From the NCBI GenBank assembly GCA_036940085.1, contig JALLBK010000342.1:1-14721 (forward strand): DNA of 14,721 nt, in the 5' to 3' direction. Source of the DNA: Discostella pseudostelligera (lineage: Eukaryota; Bacillariophyta; Thalassiosirophyceae; Thalassiosirales; Thalassiosiraceae). The notes beneath the pieces are model-generated. The model was not told the origin of the DNA and made no database searches. It worked only from the letters and a program-made list of their open reading frames with translations. Below, piece after piece: positions 1 through 7,900 of the stretch. Position 1 is the first letter of the stretch; each line of letters begins with the position of its first letter. A program made the position numbers and the translations under genes.

Positions 1-250
1 TCTCGACACCTCGCTCGACGACAACACCCGGCCCCGCCCGAAGTGCCATTTGGCTTTCTTTTCCTCGCGTTGACATGGACCACAAAAACAATGTGCTGCA
101 TTCACCAACCTTCTGCATCGCGTCCACTATCCACTCCACAAACTCCGTGCAATTTCCTCCAACAGACACTGCTCAGGCTCAAACCTGCTCAAACCACGCC
201 ATTCGCTTTATTAAAATAACCATAGTCTATTCGATCAATAGATATTGACC
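1..250 (+). promoter_or_regulatory. Upstream region and 5' leader of the HSF gene
   Basis: This is non-coding sequence ahead of the HSF-type gene. The first 190 bp are C-rich. The last 45 bp turn AT-rich, with a TATA-like run (TTTATTAAAATAA, about 207-219) roughly 35 bp before the ATG. That is too close to be a certain TATA box if the leader is of normal length. I see no clear heat-shock element (inverted nGAAn units). The left edge is cut by the window. Confidence 0.35.
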
Positions 251-1765
251 ATGTCGGGATTGTTCCATCTTGTTGAGGCCGCGACGGTTCTCACACAGCT
301 CGGCCCATCGACCTTGAGACCATCGACCGCATACCAAGTTGCCTCCTCGTCGTCGACGTCACCGCCATCGTCGAGGACAGCAAACTTTCATGTCGCGTCA
401 ATCAGCGATGATGATGAGACATTGGCCAATGCATGCTCCACAGTGGCCAAACTGCGAGAGAACCATCTACAAGCCCTATGTGCTGCAGCGGCTGATGCAA
501 AATTTGTGTCCAAGTCGATGATCACATCTGCACCGTCGTCTTCCGCGTTGACTTCACTCTACCCAACAACAGTAACTCAACCTCAACGTGATAGTGGAGA
601 TTTGTCCATCCCTACCAGAGAGATGTTTCCCATGCGCCTTCATGCCCTCCTCGCTGATCCGACTGTGCGCGATATCATTACTTGGTTGCCACATGGCCGG
701 TCCTTTGTCGTTCTACGTCCTGATGTGTTCGCCACACATGTTTTGCCGCGATACTTTGCTCCCGAAGGATCCAACAGTCTTAACGCCAAGGTTCCTCATG
801 CGGTGGCAGCTGATGGCAATTTAACTGCCATCATGTCGCAAATGAAGGGTGTGCACAAGTACCCCAGCTTTACCCGCAAGCTGAACCGATGGGGCTTTCG
901 TCAAATTTCCCGCGGTCCAGATTCTGGTGCCTTCTGCCATGATCTCTTCCTACGCGACGACCCCGAATTATGCCGTGGTATGGTCTGCCAAAAATCACGC
1001 AAGTCGAAGACCTCATCGCGTACATCGGATGATATGTTGAGCGTTTCATCGGCATCTACCATGGGAACCGCAAACAAGTCCATCGCATCTTCTGAGAAGC
1101 GCCGATATTCCTCGATTGTGACAGTTTCGACGGCTGGAGTAACCTCCAACAAGAGCAGCCTACCCTTGAAGAAAAGAAAGTCCGGACAGCATACCATCAC
1201 CGACAGTTATATGATGAATGACATTCCATCGATGATCTCGCATCGTTATCAGAAGATGTCGTCGAGCTCATCTATGACGGAGAGCGATCTGACCAGCGAC
1301 AATGGTTCTGTGGGCTCGAATAATATCACCACCAACACAAATAACCAGAATTCATCCGCACCCAACTCAACGCAGGTTGCCGAGACCTTGGCCAGAGAAA
1401 CTTTGGCACATCACTTCCAGGAGCAGCGTCGTGCCTTCGCCTTGGTGTCGTTGCTGGAGAATAGTCGCCTAGCGATGGAGGCCGTTGGAATGAATTCCAA
1501 CCAGGCATCGTATCAAGATGCAGCAAATTTTGCAGTGGTTCCCATACAATCAAGTCAGCCCTCCTCCGCAACATACCACTCAAGTCATTCTCAGGCTGGC
1601 GAGCATATTCCTCGGTCAACCGAGTGTGCACCTGCATCAATTAAGAAGAACATTGAATGTAGTGAAGTCCCAACGACGTCTATCTCCATGGCCGAGGCAG
1701 CCAAATTGGCGCTGTACAAGGCCTACCTACAAGCTCTAACCGGAAGCACTCCCGCCGCCCCATAG
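251..1765 (+). CDS. Heat-shock-factor (HSF)-type transcription factor
   Basis: Predicted nuclear DNA-binding protein of 504 aa. The ATG at 251 is chosen because the open frame before it has only a TTG (245). The HSF domain spans about residues 126-234. It opens with FPMRLHALLADP, continues through ITWLPHGRSFVV and VLPRYF, and has the recognition helix KYPSFTRKLNRWGFRQI at 203-219. Between VLPRYF and that helix lie about 33 residues (170-202) where typical HSFs have about 3. Basic clusters follow (KSRKSK; KKRK), plausible nuclear signals, then a Ser/Thr/Asn-rich linker. Two helical segments sit near the end: LARETLAHHFQEQRRAFALV and MAEAAKLALYKAYLQAL. I see no clear HR-A/B coiled coil. HSFs are strongly expanded in diatoms, so a stress role is not assured. 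Domain identity is seen in the sequence; targets are unknown. Confidence 0.9.
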   Translation: MSGLFHLVEAATVLTQLGPSTLRPSTAYQVASSSSTSPPSSRTANFHVASISDDDETLANACSTVAKLRENHLQALCAAAADAKFVSKSMITSAPSSSALTSLYPTTVTQPQRDSGDLSIPTREMFPMRLHALLADPTVRDIITWLPHGRSFVVLRPDVFATHVLPRYFAPEGSNSLNAKVPHAVAADGNLTAIMSQMKGVHKYPSFTRKLNRWGFRQISRGPDSGAFCHDLFLRDDPELCRGMVCQKSRKSKTSSRTSDDMLSVSSASTMGTANKSIASSEKRRYSSIVTVSTAGVTSNKSSLPLKKRKSGQHTITDSYMMNDIPSMISHRYQKMSSSSSMTESDLTSDNGSVGSNNITTNTNNQNSSAPNSTQVAETLARETLAHHFQEQRRAFALVSLLENSRLAMEAVGMNSNQASYQDAANFAVVPIQSSQPSSATYHSSHSQAGEHIPRSTECAPASIKKNIECSEVPTTSISMAEAAKLALYKAYLQALTGSTPAAP

Positions 1766-2150
1766 CGGTCTAGAAAGATGATGTCGATGCTGCTATTCTA
1801 TCCAAGTGAGTAAATATTCACTCTTCCAACTTACTTTAACAAATATAATACTATAAATAGATTTACAATACAATAATTGTCACTATCAATGACCTCTAAA
1901 GTTGTTCAATAACGTTGTCAACCATGCAGAACTTCATGTCTGGGGCCCTGAAGCTGCCGAAATCATTCATGCCTCTTGCACGTTCATCCACACGGTAATA
2001 ACATGATCCAGTCTAGAGTTGGGATCGCTGCCGCTTGAATTTCATCGCGTGGCGGGCATACAAACAACAATGTTCATGGTGGAATTGGAAAATGCAAAAT
2101 GCAGCGCGAGTGCATCCTCTCGAGAGTGCAGGTGCTTACACGCGGCAAAC

Positions 2151-2161
2151 ATTTGGCGGGA
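2151..2161 (+). promoter_or_regulatory. E2F-like site upstream of the desaturase
   Basis: ATTTGGCGGGA fits the E2F/DP core TTTSSCGS. It is identical over 11 bases to the minus-strand reading of the palindromic site at 6145-6157. It lies 432 bp before the desaturase ATG. A single match of this length could be chance, and function is inferred. Confidence 0.35.
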
Positions 2162-2170
2162 GACGAGAGA

Positions 2171-2217
2171 TAGGAGTACTTAGGAGTACGAAAGTACATA
2201 GGAGCTGTTAGGAGTGC
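2171..2217 (+). repeat. Cluster of four TAGGAG-type short repeats
   Basis: TAGGAGTACT and TAGGAGTACG are in direct tandem at 2171-2190, followed by TAGGAGCTG (2199) and TAGGAGTGC (2209). The 10-mer GGAGTACTTA at 2173-2182 recurs at 2374-2383. The words contain the palindromes AGTACT or GTAC. Their placement upstream of the desaturase suggests possible factor-binding sites, but a decayed microsatellite is equally possible. Confidence 0.5.
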
Positions 2218-2592
2218 ATATCCGTTATTTATTGACTCGACTCACAAAGTGATTGCTCTCCTTCTCGTCGTGCGTCATCCGCGTCAGCAGGCAACAGCAT
2301 GCAGCTTCCATACACACAGCTCACAGCATCTCACAGCCATCCAGCATCCAACAAAAGCAGGCACTGAGTAGGAGGAGTACTTAAGTATCGAGCAATAGCA
2401 AGGGAGAAGATGATGTCTTCACTCCTGACGCCGATTCATCTCCAGCTGGCGGGTTCATTCTTCATTCTTTGCTTTGGGAATGATGGTCGGCTGTTGCTTT
2501 GGGGCACTCTAGAGATATCGTAGATAGGTACATACCACATCCACATCTACCAATAATTGGAATAATGCAATCTGCACAGTAATTCTAATATC

Positions 2593-4134
2593 ATGATTCT
2601 CCAACATGCCCTGATGGGCCTCGTCCTCTTTGTGGCTCCTACGTGCATTTCCAGTTTCTCTACCCCCCACCATCGAGTGGCGTCGATGCCTAGAGCATCA
2701 TATTCCACCGCTCGTTTCTCCGCTGTCGTCGAACCAACAACAACAACAACCGCAAGCAGCAGCAGTAGCATCGACATCGTCGAAGGGGAATCGAAGGTTC
2801 CCACAGCCTGGGAGTGCAACGAAGACGCAGAATGCGTTGAGATCCCCGCCTGCGACGAGGAGGTTTGTCGTACCTCCCTCGACGTACGGATACACAACAC
2901 GTGGTACAATCTGTCTGGTTGGCGCAAGGCCCATCCTGCTGGAGCGCATTGGATTGACTGGTACGATGGACGGGATGCCACCGACGTTATGGATGCCTTT
3001 CACAGTAAGAAGGGACGAGAGATGTATAAGCGCCTGCCCAAGAGTTCCGACGAAACGATTGCGGTATTGGACGCGAGTGTGGCACCGTACAGTCAGACGG
3101 AGATCAATTTCCGTAAGCTACGTGATCAGCTGGAGGCAGATGGGTGGTGGAATAGGGATTATGTCCATGAAGCGACGCTCTTGGGTATTTGGGCATCGTT
3201 GGTGGTTGGGGCGGCAGTTACCGCGGAATCGGCTCCACCATTGTCGACCTTTTTGCTTGCATTGTCCATGACCAATGCAGGATGGCTGGGACATGATTAC
3301 ATTCACGGAATTGACAAGTTCACAGATGTCATGAGGCCATTTGCGGCCGTGGCTGCTGGATTAGGTCCGACATGGTGGAGTGACAAGCACAACAAGCACC
3401 ATGCATTGACAAATGAAATGGGTGTGGATGAAGATCTTGCCACGGATCCCTTCCTCTTCGCTTGGGCCCCCGATCCGGCCCATGATTCTCCACTGCGCAA
3501 GATCCAACATTGGATATTCTACATTCCATTCTCTTTCCTCTTCGCACTTTGGCGTGTTGATACGCTCAAAGTTGCAGTGGACTCTGTCGAAACGAAACGC
3601 CCCGATGCCAAGAATGAGTTGTGGTACTTGCTTGCTCACTACTTTGTCCTCCTCACCTTCTTCCCACTTCCTGTCTGGGTCCCTGCCGTCTTCCTTTCGG
3701 GTCTCATGTCAGCATTGATTGTCACACCGACGCATCAGTCAGAGGAATACTTTACGGAATATCAACCTGATTGGGTAACGGCACAGTTCAAATCGACTAG
3801 GAATGCTGTCACCACCAACCCATTTTCGGAATGGCTCTGGGGAGGTATGCAGTATCAACTCGAGCATCATCTTTTCCCTAGCATGCCTCGGTCCAAGTAC
3901 CCCGCATTGAAGCCAATCCTGACAAAGTTTTGTGAAGAGAACAATGTCCCGGGTGGGTACAGGGAGAGTGGGGAGTTCGAAATATTGAAGATGAATTGGG
4001 ATCTCTATAGAAAGGTGGCCGAGGCCGATCCAGTCCCTGGTGCTCCGTACAGCCGTGGGAATGGGCAGTTGGGTGCTATTGATTTGGGAACATCGCCCGG
4101 TGCTGGAGGAGTTGGACTGGGTAAATTTTTGTAG
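2593..4134 (+). CDS. Plastid-targeted cytochrome b5-fused front-end fatty acid desaturase
   Basis: Membrane di-iron desaturase of 513 aa that inserts a double bond between the carboxyl end and an existing double bond of an acyl chain. A signal peptide (1-21) is followed by a Phe at 22 (CISS/FSTP), the ASAFAP-like junction of diatom plastid presequences. A Ser/Thr-rich transit region runs to about 66. The cytochrome b5 domain is at about 93-150, with heme ligands H114 (HPAG, usually HPGG) and H137. The three His boxes are HDYIH (234-238), HNKHH (266-270) and QLEHH (422-426); the Gln opening box 3 is the front-end hallmark. Hydrophobic segments lie at about 195-230 and 307-320 and 345-378. The protein ends in a Gly-rich tail. 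A plastidial delta-6-type desaturase is the nearest class I can name, but regiospecificity cannot be read from the sequence. The gene is intronless and convergent with the NMP kinase gene. Confidence 0.9.
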   Translation: MILQHALMGLVLFVAPTCISSFSTPHHRVASMPRASYSTARFSAVVEPTTTTTASSSSSIDIVEGESKVPTAWECNEDAECVEIPACDEEVCRTSLDVRIHNTWYNLSGWRKAHPAGAHWIDWYDGRDATDVMDAFHSKKGREMYKRLPKSSDETIAVLDASVAPYSQTEINFRKLRDQLEADGWWNRDYVHEATLLGIWASLVVGAAVTAESAPPLSTFLLALSMTNAGWLGHDYIHGIDKFTDVMRPFAAVAAGLGPTWWSDKHNKHHALTNEMGVDEDLATDPFLFAWAPDPAHDSPLRKIQHWIFYIPFSFLFALWRVDTLKVAVDSVETKRPDAKNELWYLLAHYFVLLTFFPLPVWVPAVFLSGLMSALIVTPTHQSEEYFTEYQPDWVTAQFKSTRNAVTTNPFSEWLWGGMQYQLEHHLFPSMPRSKYPALKPILTKFCEENNVPGGYRESGEFEILKMNWDLYRKVAEADPVPGAPYSRGNGQLGAIDLGTSPGAGGVGLGKFL

Positions 4135-4491
4135 GGAAATGTTGTTATTGATGAGGGACAGGGGGGTGCGTAGGGGGGAGCGAAGATGGGTTGGTGACGA
4201 CGCCGACACCGCTACTTATCTAATTATTCAATTGCCATATGAAATGACGCATCCAGAATGACGTTGAAATATTAAGAACTACGATAACACCAACTTTGAT
4301 GCATAGCAGTAGACAATAGACATCTTCTACAACATCGATACATGGTAAATAACTGGTCATCAACATGCAATCTAATTGCTGGACGAGAATTGTGTGGTGA
4401 TGAAACGGCTGGTGCGTGCAAGCATTCTACCGAGGAGTAGATGTCACTACGTGTACCAACGACAAAGCAGGAACGTATTGCCATCACTGCA
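4135..4491. other. Intergenic between convergent desaturase and kinase genes
   Basis: This 357 bp stretch lies between two stop codons that face each other. It must hold both 3' UTRs. No ORF with coding character, RNA gene or strong inverted repeat was seen. Confidence 0.6.
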
Positions 4492-5910
4492 CTAGATCTG
4501 CTCTCTTGAAACACGTACACACTTCCATCCCTGTGGTCCATGTTTCCATTCTCTAGTCTCGCGCACGCATAGATCATCGTTTATCGTTCTATCATATGAA
4601 ACAATTGCTTGAATTCCATCCACGACGTCCAATTTTGCATTGGATATTCTTCTGGATGCAGATGATGTAGATGGGCCATCATAGATGGGATCGATTACCA
4701 ATGTATCATCACACAACTTTGTCACTGCTTCGCTATCACCGGCATCGATAGCTTTCAGCAAGTGATTGTTTGCTGACAATACATCATGTTTCACATATGC
4801 ATCCATGGCAGCTTCAGTTGCCTTCCACACATCTTCTACCGTCCCTGTGGCATCAATGTTGAAGACCTGAAGCATGTTACCACTATCCACACCCAACCCC
4901 AAACCATCCTCAGCCTGAATCGCCTGAATCCTCTCCAACACTCTCACTACCGGTTCCGTCTGTTGTTGGAAGGTAGCAAATCGTCGACGAGCACTCTCCA
5001 AATTATCATCGGACCGTCCAGACGTTTCCGCTCTTGCCATAATTCGACTTTCCAATACATCCATAGGACAATTATATATCAATGCGCCGAGGACCGATGT
5101 GTACGATGGCATATGCTCTACCCATCCCTGAAGATTGTCAAAGTTTCGTGGAAAGCCATCAACAAGGAAGATGCGTGAACCATACTGCGAGGTTGTATCG
5201 TTGACCTTTTCATCCATGGCTATGCGTAGTAGACCTAAAGAAAGTTCGACTGGTACAATTTTGCCCTGGACTAGTAATTCCTTTACCAAGTCGGCATGGG
5301 GATAATCTGGTTTCTCAGCACCTGATCGTAGTAACTCCCCCACAGATAGGTGGACACATTTGTAGCTATTAACGATACGTTCGGATTGAGTTCCTTTGCC
5401 AGCGCCTGGACCACCAAGTACAAATATGACGCGATGGGCGTGGTTGGATGAGAGTGAAGAGGTGTCGAGGTAGGATAATCCACCAAAGTCGTTTGGTGGG
5501 GGGAGAGATCCTGTAATGGTAAGGGATTTTCGTGCGATGGATTCGATTTCGTCATGATGCTCGTCAATCGATGAAGAGGAGGCTGCATTCTTTGCTGGTG
5601 TCATCTCGGTGGTTGTCGTCGTACCATCTGGTGCAAGAAAGCATGCAGTAGATGCCGCTCGTTGAAATGAGGTTGTACCAAAGAAGTGACACCGACGAGC
5701 ATCCTGCCGAAGTGCCGACGACGATGATTTTGCTGCTGATGATGTCGAGGAGAATGACTGCAGCCATGACGTAGATCTCGGTCGGAATCCATGCGATGAT
5801 GGAGCCAAATGCTTGGCGAAGTGGAACCCACGAGCCACCCCTACCGATGTGTTGGTGTAGGCGAGCATGGCGATGGAGGCTACTGGAGTTATTAATAACT
5901 TTGTCTTCAT
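4492..5910 (-). CDS. UMP-CMP/adenylate kinase-like NMP kinase fused to an NTF2-like (CaMKII association-like) domain
   Basis: This 472 aa protein should transfer a phosphate from ATP to a nucleoside monophosphate. The kinase domain is at about 159-373. It has the P-loop GGPGAGKGTQ (166-175), NMP-binding LSVGELLRSG (188-197), VDGFPRN (250-256), and a short LID with RAETSGRSDDN (293-303) followed by ESARRRFATF and TEPV. The short LID and GRSDDN favour the UMP-CMP kinase group over long-LID adenylate kinases. Residues about 383-469 form a second domain. LLKAIDAGDSEAVTKLCDD and the late RETREWKHGPQGWKCV match the first helix and last strands of the CaMKII association/NTF2-like fold, with a shortened middle. 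The N-terminus is hydrophobic (5-25), followed by a VARGF motif and a long Ser/Thr/Arg-rich stretch. This suggests ER entry and probably plastid import, less certainly than for the desaturase. Confidence 0.85.
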   Translation of the reverse strand: MKTKLLITPVASIAMLAYTNTSVGVARGFHFAKHLAPSSHGFRPRSTSWLQSFSSTSSAAKSSSSALRQDARRCHFFGTTSFQRAASTACFLAPDGTTTTTEMTPAKNAASSSSIDEHHDEIESIARKSLTITGSLPPPNDFGGLSYLDTSSLSSNHAHRVIFVLGGPGAGKGTQSERIVNSYKCVHLSVGELLRSGAEKPDYPHADLVKELLVQGKIVPVELSLGLLRIAMDEKVNDTTSQYGSRIFLVDGFPRNFDNLQGWVEHMPSYTSVLGALIYNCPMDVLESRIMARAETSGRSDDNLESARRRFATFQQQTEPVVRVLERIQAIQAEDGLGLGVDSGNMLQVFNIDATGTVEDVWKATEAAMDAYVKHDVLSANNHLLKAIDAGDSEAVTKLCDDTLVIDPIYDGPSTSSASRRISNAKLDVVDGIQAIVSYDRTINDDLCVRETREWKHGPQGWKCVRVSREQI

Positions 5911-6409
5911 GATTGTCTAAAGCCTCAGCTTCAGAGTGGCCTCGGCATTGGCATTTACATTAGCTCATGGCCTCTGCACCATCATTGTATCAGCTCGATG
6001 CTCGATGGAAGAGAGAAGAGAAGTAAAGAATTGATGCATCCTGAAATCGAGCAAATCAGTCCTCGCGGCTGAATGGTGCATGTGGAGCAGATATTGCACG
6101 TCTGGCCGTCGGAGAAACTGGTGTCTGTCCGTCACGTCCCATAATTTCCCGCCAAATATCTTATCGCCATCTATCGCTAGTCTTCGTCGTCGTCGCCGGT
6201 CGATCGCCTCTCGCTCGGTCGTCGTCGCCGCCGCCGCGGCTTTGCTCTTCTCCACCCTCCACTCCACCCTATCAATAATAGTACCACGATAACCATCTTC
6301 ATTGTCAACAAACAATTGCATCATCATCCAATATCGCCGTCGTCATCGTCGTTGCCGTTGTCGCAGCTGCCGATTTCACTGTTGCCGATCTTAAACCATT
6401 TGATTCATC
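5911..6409. promoter_or_regulatory. Divergent promoter between the NMP kinase and SRPBCC genes
   Basis: The genes on either side start at 5910 (-) and 6410 (+), so this 499 bp must supply both promoters and leaders. A perfect E2F-type palindrome sits near its centre. A GTC/GCC-rich low-complexity stretch (about 6181-6240) and a second CGTCGTC-rich patch (about 6331-6372) lie on the SRPBCC side and are probably 5' leader. ORFs readable here are short and repeat-driven, so I do not call them genes. Confidence 0.6.
6145..6157. promoter_or_regulatory. E2F/DP-type palindromic site
   Basis: TTTCCCGCCAAAT reads TTTCCCGCC on the plus strand and ATTTGGCGGGAAA on the minus strand. It therefore satisfies the E2F consensus TTTSSCGC-type core from both sides. 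It lies 235 bp from the kinase ATG and 253 bp from the SRPBCC ATG, which places it to serve either gene. E2F and DP homologues are known in diatoms. Binding is inferred, not shown. Confidence 0.5.
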
Positions 6410-7540
6410 ATGAAAGGCATCATGAATTTCACTTCTTGTCTCGTATTCATCGTCGCCAGTTGCATAGTAGTGCATCCGTCGTCGAACTCTTTTGTCCAGG
6501 CGTCCAATTTCAACAAGCCACACTCACATACCGGTAAGGTTGAGCCTTTCAAACCTGGAGATCCAAATGTCAAGCTCGATGGCAAGGCGAAGAGTATCCT
6601 AAGATCTGGCAAGCCATATCAGGTACGGTGCACCATCTCTTTTTGATGTACATCTTATGCTCATGCCAAACTTTGACTTCAATACATGTATATGGCAACC
6701 AACTTGTTCATCTCTGTCAAACAGACCCAAGTCCAGTCTGGAGATGGAGGACGCGGCCTCGTCGTACAAGATGTTGATGCACCCGCCCACATCGTCTGGG
6801 ATCGCATCCTCGACTACGACAATTATTCCAACATGGTGCCCAAAACTGTCGAATCGAAAAATTACAAGATAATCCAGCACAAACCCACAAAGGCCAACAA
6901 CTTCCTCGAAAAGGAAATTTACACACGTATGAAGGTGGGATTTCCAATGTTAAAGCTGGAATTCTTCGTGCGGCACTTTTTGTATCTACAGCATCATAAG
7001 TCATTGACGTGGACATTGGACTATACGAAAGAATCGGACTTTGATGACTCCTGTGGGTATTGGTATTGTATTCCCCACCCGGAAAATCCCGAGGAGAGGA
7101 CGCGACTTTACTATTCAGTTCAGGTGGGAATGTTCGATTGGGTCCCTAGCTTTGTTGTGGATTTTATGAGTAAAAAGGCATTGACTGATGCCACGGCATG
7201 GGTGAAGAAATATAGTGAGATTGAGTGGGCCAAGGCCAAGAAGGAGAGGAAGACGACTGCACAAACTACTACTGCTGCACAATCGAGCCAGCGAAGGGAA
7301 TCCATCTTTGCCTTGCCATTTGGAAAGAGGAAACGAGACGAGGATGAGGAAGAGGAGCGTTTGGCACGAGAGGCAGAGGAGAAGTTAGCATTGGAGCAGG
7401 AGGCTGAGGTAGAGAAGCGACGAAGCTTGGTGATGATTCGGGCTGGGTGGCGTAGGTATTTGCTCGTTTCGATAGTGCTGGCGTTGGCAGTGTACAATGT
7501 GGCATTGTTTTTTGGTGATAACCATGAGAAGGTTCAATAA
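6410..7540 (+). CDS. Membrane-anchored SRPBCC (polyketide cyclase/START-like) protein, two exons
   Basis: Exon 1 is 6410-6622 and exon 2 is 6725-7540. Splicing at CAG/GTACGG and AAACAG/ACC joins phase 0 to give 342 aa, and the acceptor is the first AG in the intron. Residues 1-31 look like a signal peptide. About 80-235 is an SRPBCC/Bet v1-like ligand-binding domain, opening with GLVVQDVDAPAHIVWDRILD and YDNYSNMVP, the typical start of this fold. Then come a Thr/Ala/Gln linker, a strongly charged stretch KRKRDEDEEEERLA with predicted helical heptads (272-303), and one membrane helix (about 316-334) with a short hydrophilic tail. The topology suggests a lumenal lipid-binding domain held in an endomembrane, so a lipid transfer or sensing role is possible. 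Ligand and compartment are unknown. The second in-frame ATG at 6422 is an alternative start. Confidence 0.8.
6623..6724 (+). other. Intron of the SRPBCC gene (102 bp)
   Basis: The donor is GTACGG and the acceptor is a pyrimidine-leaning stretch ending CAAACAG, with no earlier AG. Without splicing, exon 1 would run into a stop at 6646 and lose the whole ligand-binding domain. Splicing restores one continuous frame through the domain start. Confidence 0.85.
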
Positions 7541-7900
7541 CCTCGATATTGGACAGATGCAGTATGCAGGTAACACATTGCTTGCTCAACGAACAAAATT
7601 CCAAGGGTTGAGATGTGGGTGCTGAACACTGTGGTGCAGTACTGCCAGTTGCATAACTTTGGTGTGCACGCTGGCCAAGGAGAGATAATGCTGTTTTCAA
7701 TTACTCCGGGGGGAAACTACCTGCAATAACTACTTAATGCATGTTCTTTTCTTCTCTACACGATGTAATTACTGATATTCTTATGGAAACTGCTGTGCCT
7801 CTGAACAATGCATTGCAAAGATGCAAACAGCACATAACAATTATTTTTCTAACCCCAACAAAATAAATAGTATCCTAACATGGAAATTTCCGAACCCTTT
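7541..7900. other. Intergenic between convergent SRPBCC and TM9SF genes
   Basis: This 360 bp stretch lies between facing stop codons and holds both 3' UTRs. A plus-strand AATAAA occurs at about 7861-7866, but it is more than 300 bp beyond the SRPBCC stop, so its use as a poly(A) signal is doubtful. Nothing else was recognised. Confidence 0.55.

Larger units (their letters stand above)
1766..2592. other. Intergenic: HSF 3' region and desaturase upstream region
   Basis: This 827 bp stretch has no convincing ORF. The first 150 bp are AT-rich (about 1830-1880) and probably hold the HSF 3' UTR and poly(A) site. The remainder is upstream of the desaturase. It contains an E2F-like site at 2151-2161, a cluster of TAGGAG repeats at 2171-2217, a repeated GGAGTACTTA 10-mer at 2374-2383, and repeated CTCACAGC words at about 2318-2340. 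No tRNA or other RNA gene was recognised. Confidence 0.6.

Noticed and set aside
245..250. TTG at 245 as the start of the HSF gene
   Set aside because: Nuclear eukaryotic genes start at ATG. The ATG at 251 is two codons later and is the sensible start.
791..847. Possible 57 bp intron (GT...AG) within the HSF domain insertion
   Set aside because: It would remain in frame if removed, but it is shorter than every intron seen here (76-102 bp), has a poor donor (GTTCCT), and would leave an odd-length insert anyway.
5965..6327. Minus-strand 120-codon frame in the divergent promoter
   Set aside because: It has Arg and Ala runs from GTC/GCC repeats, no recognisable domain, and overlaps the region needed for two promoters.
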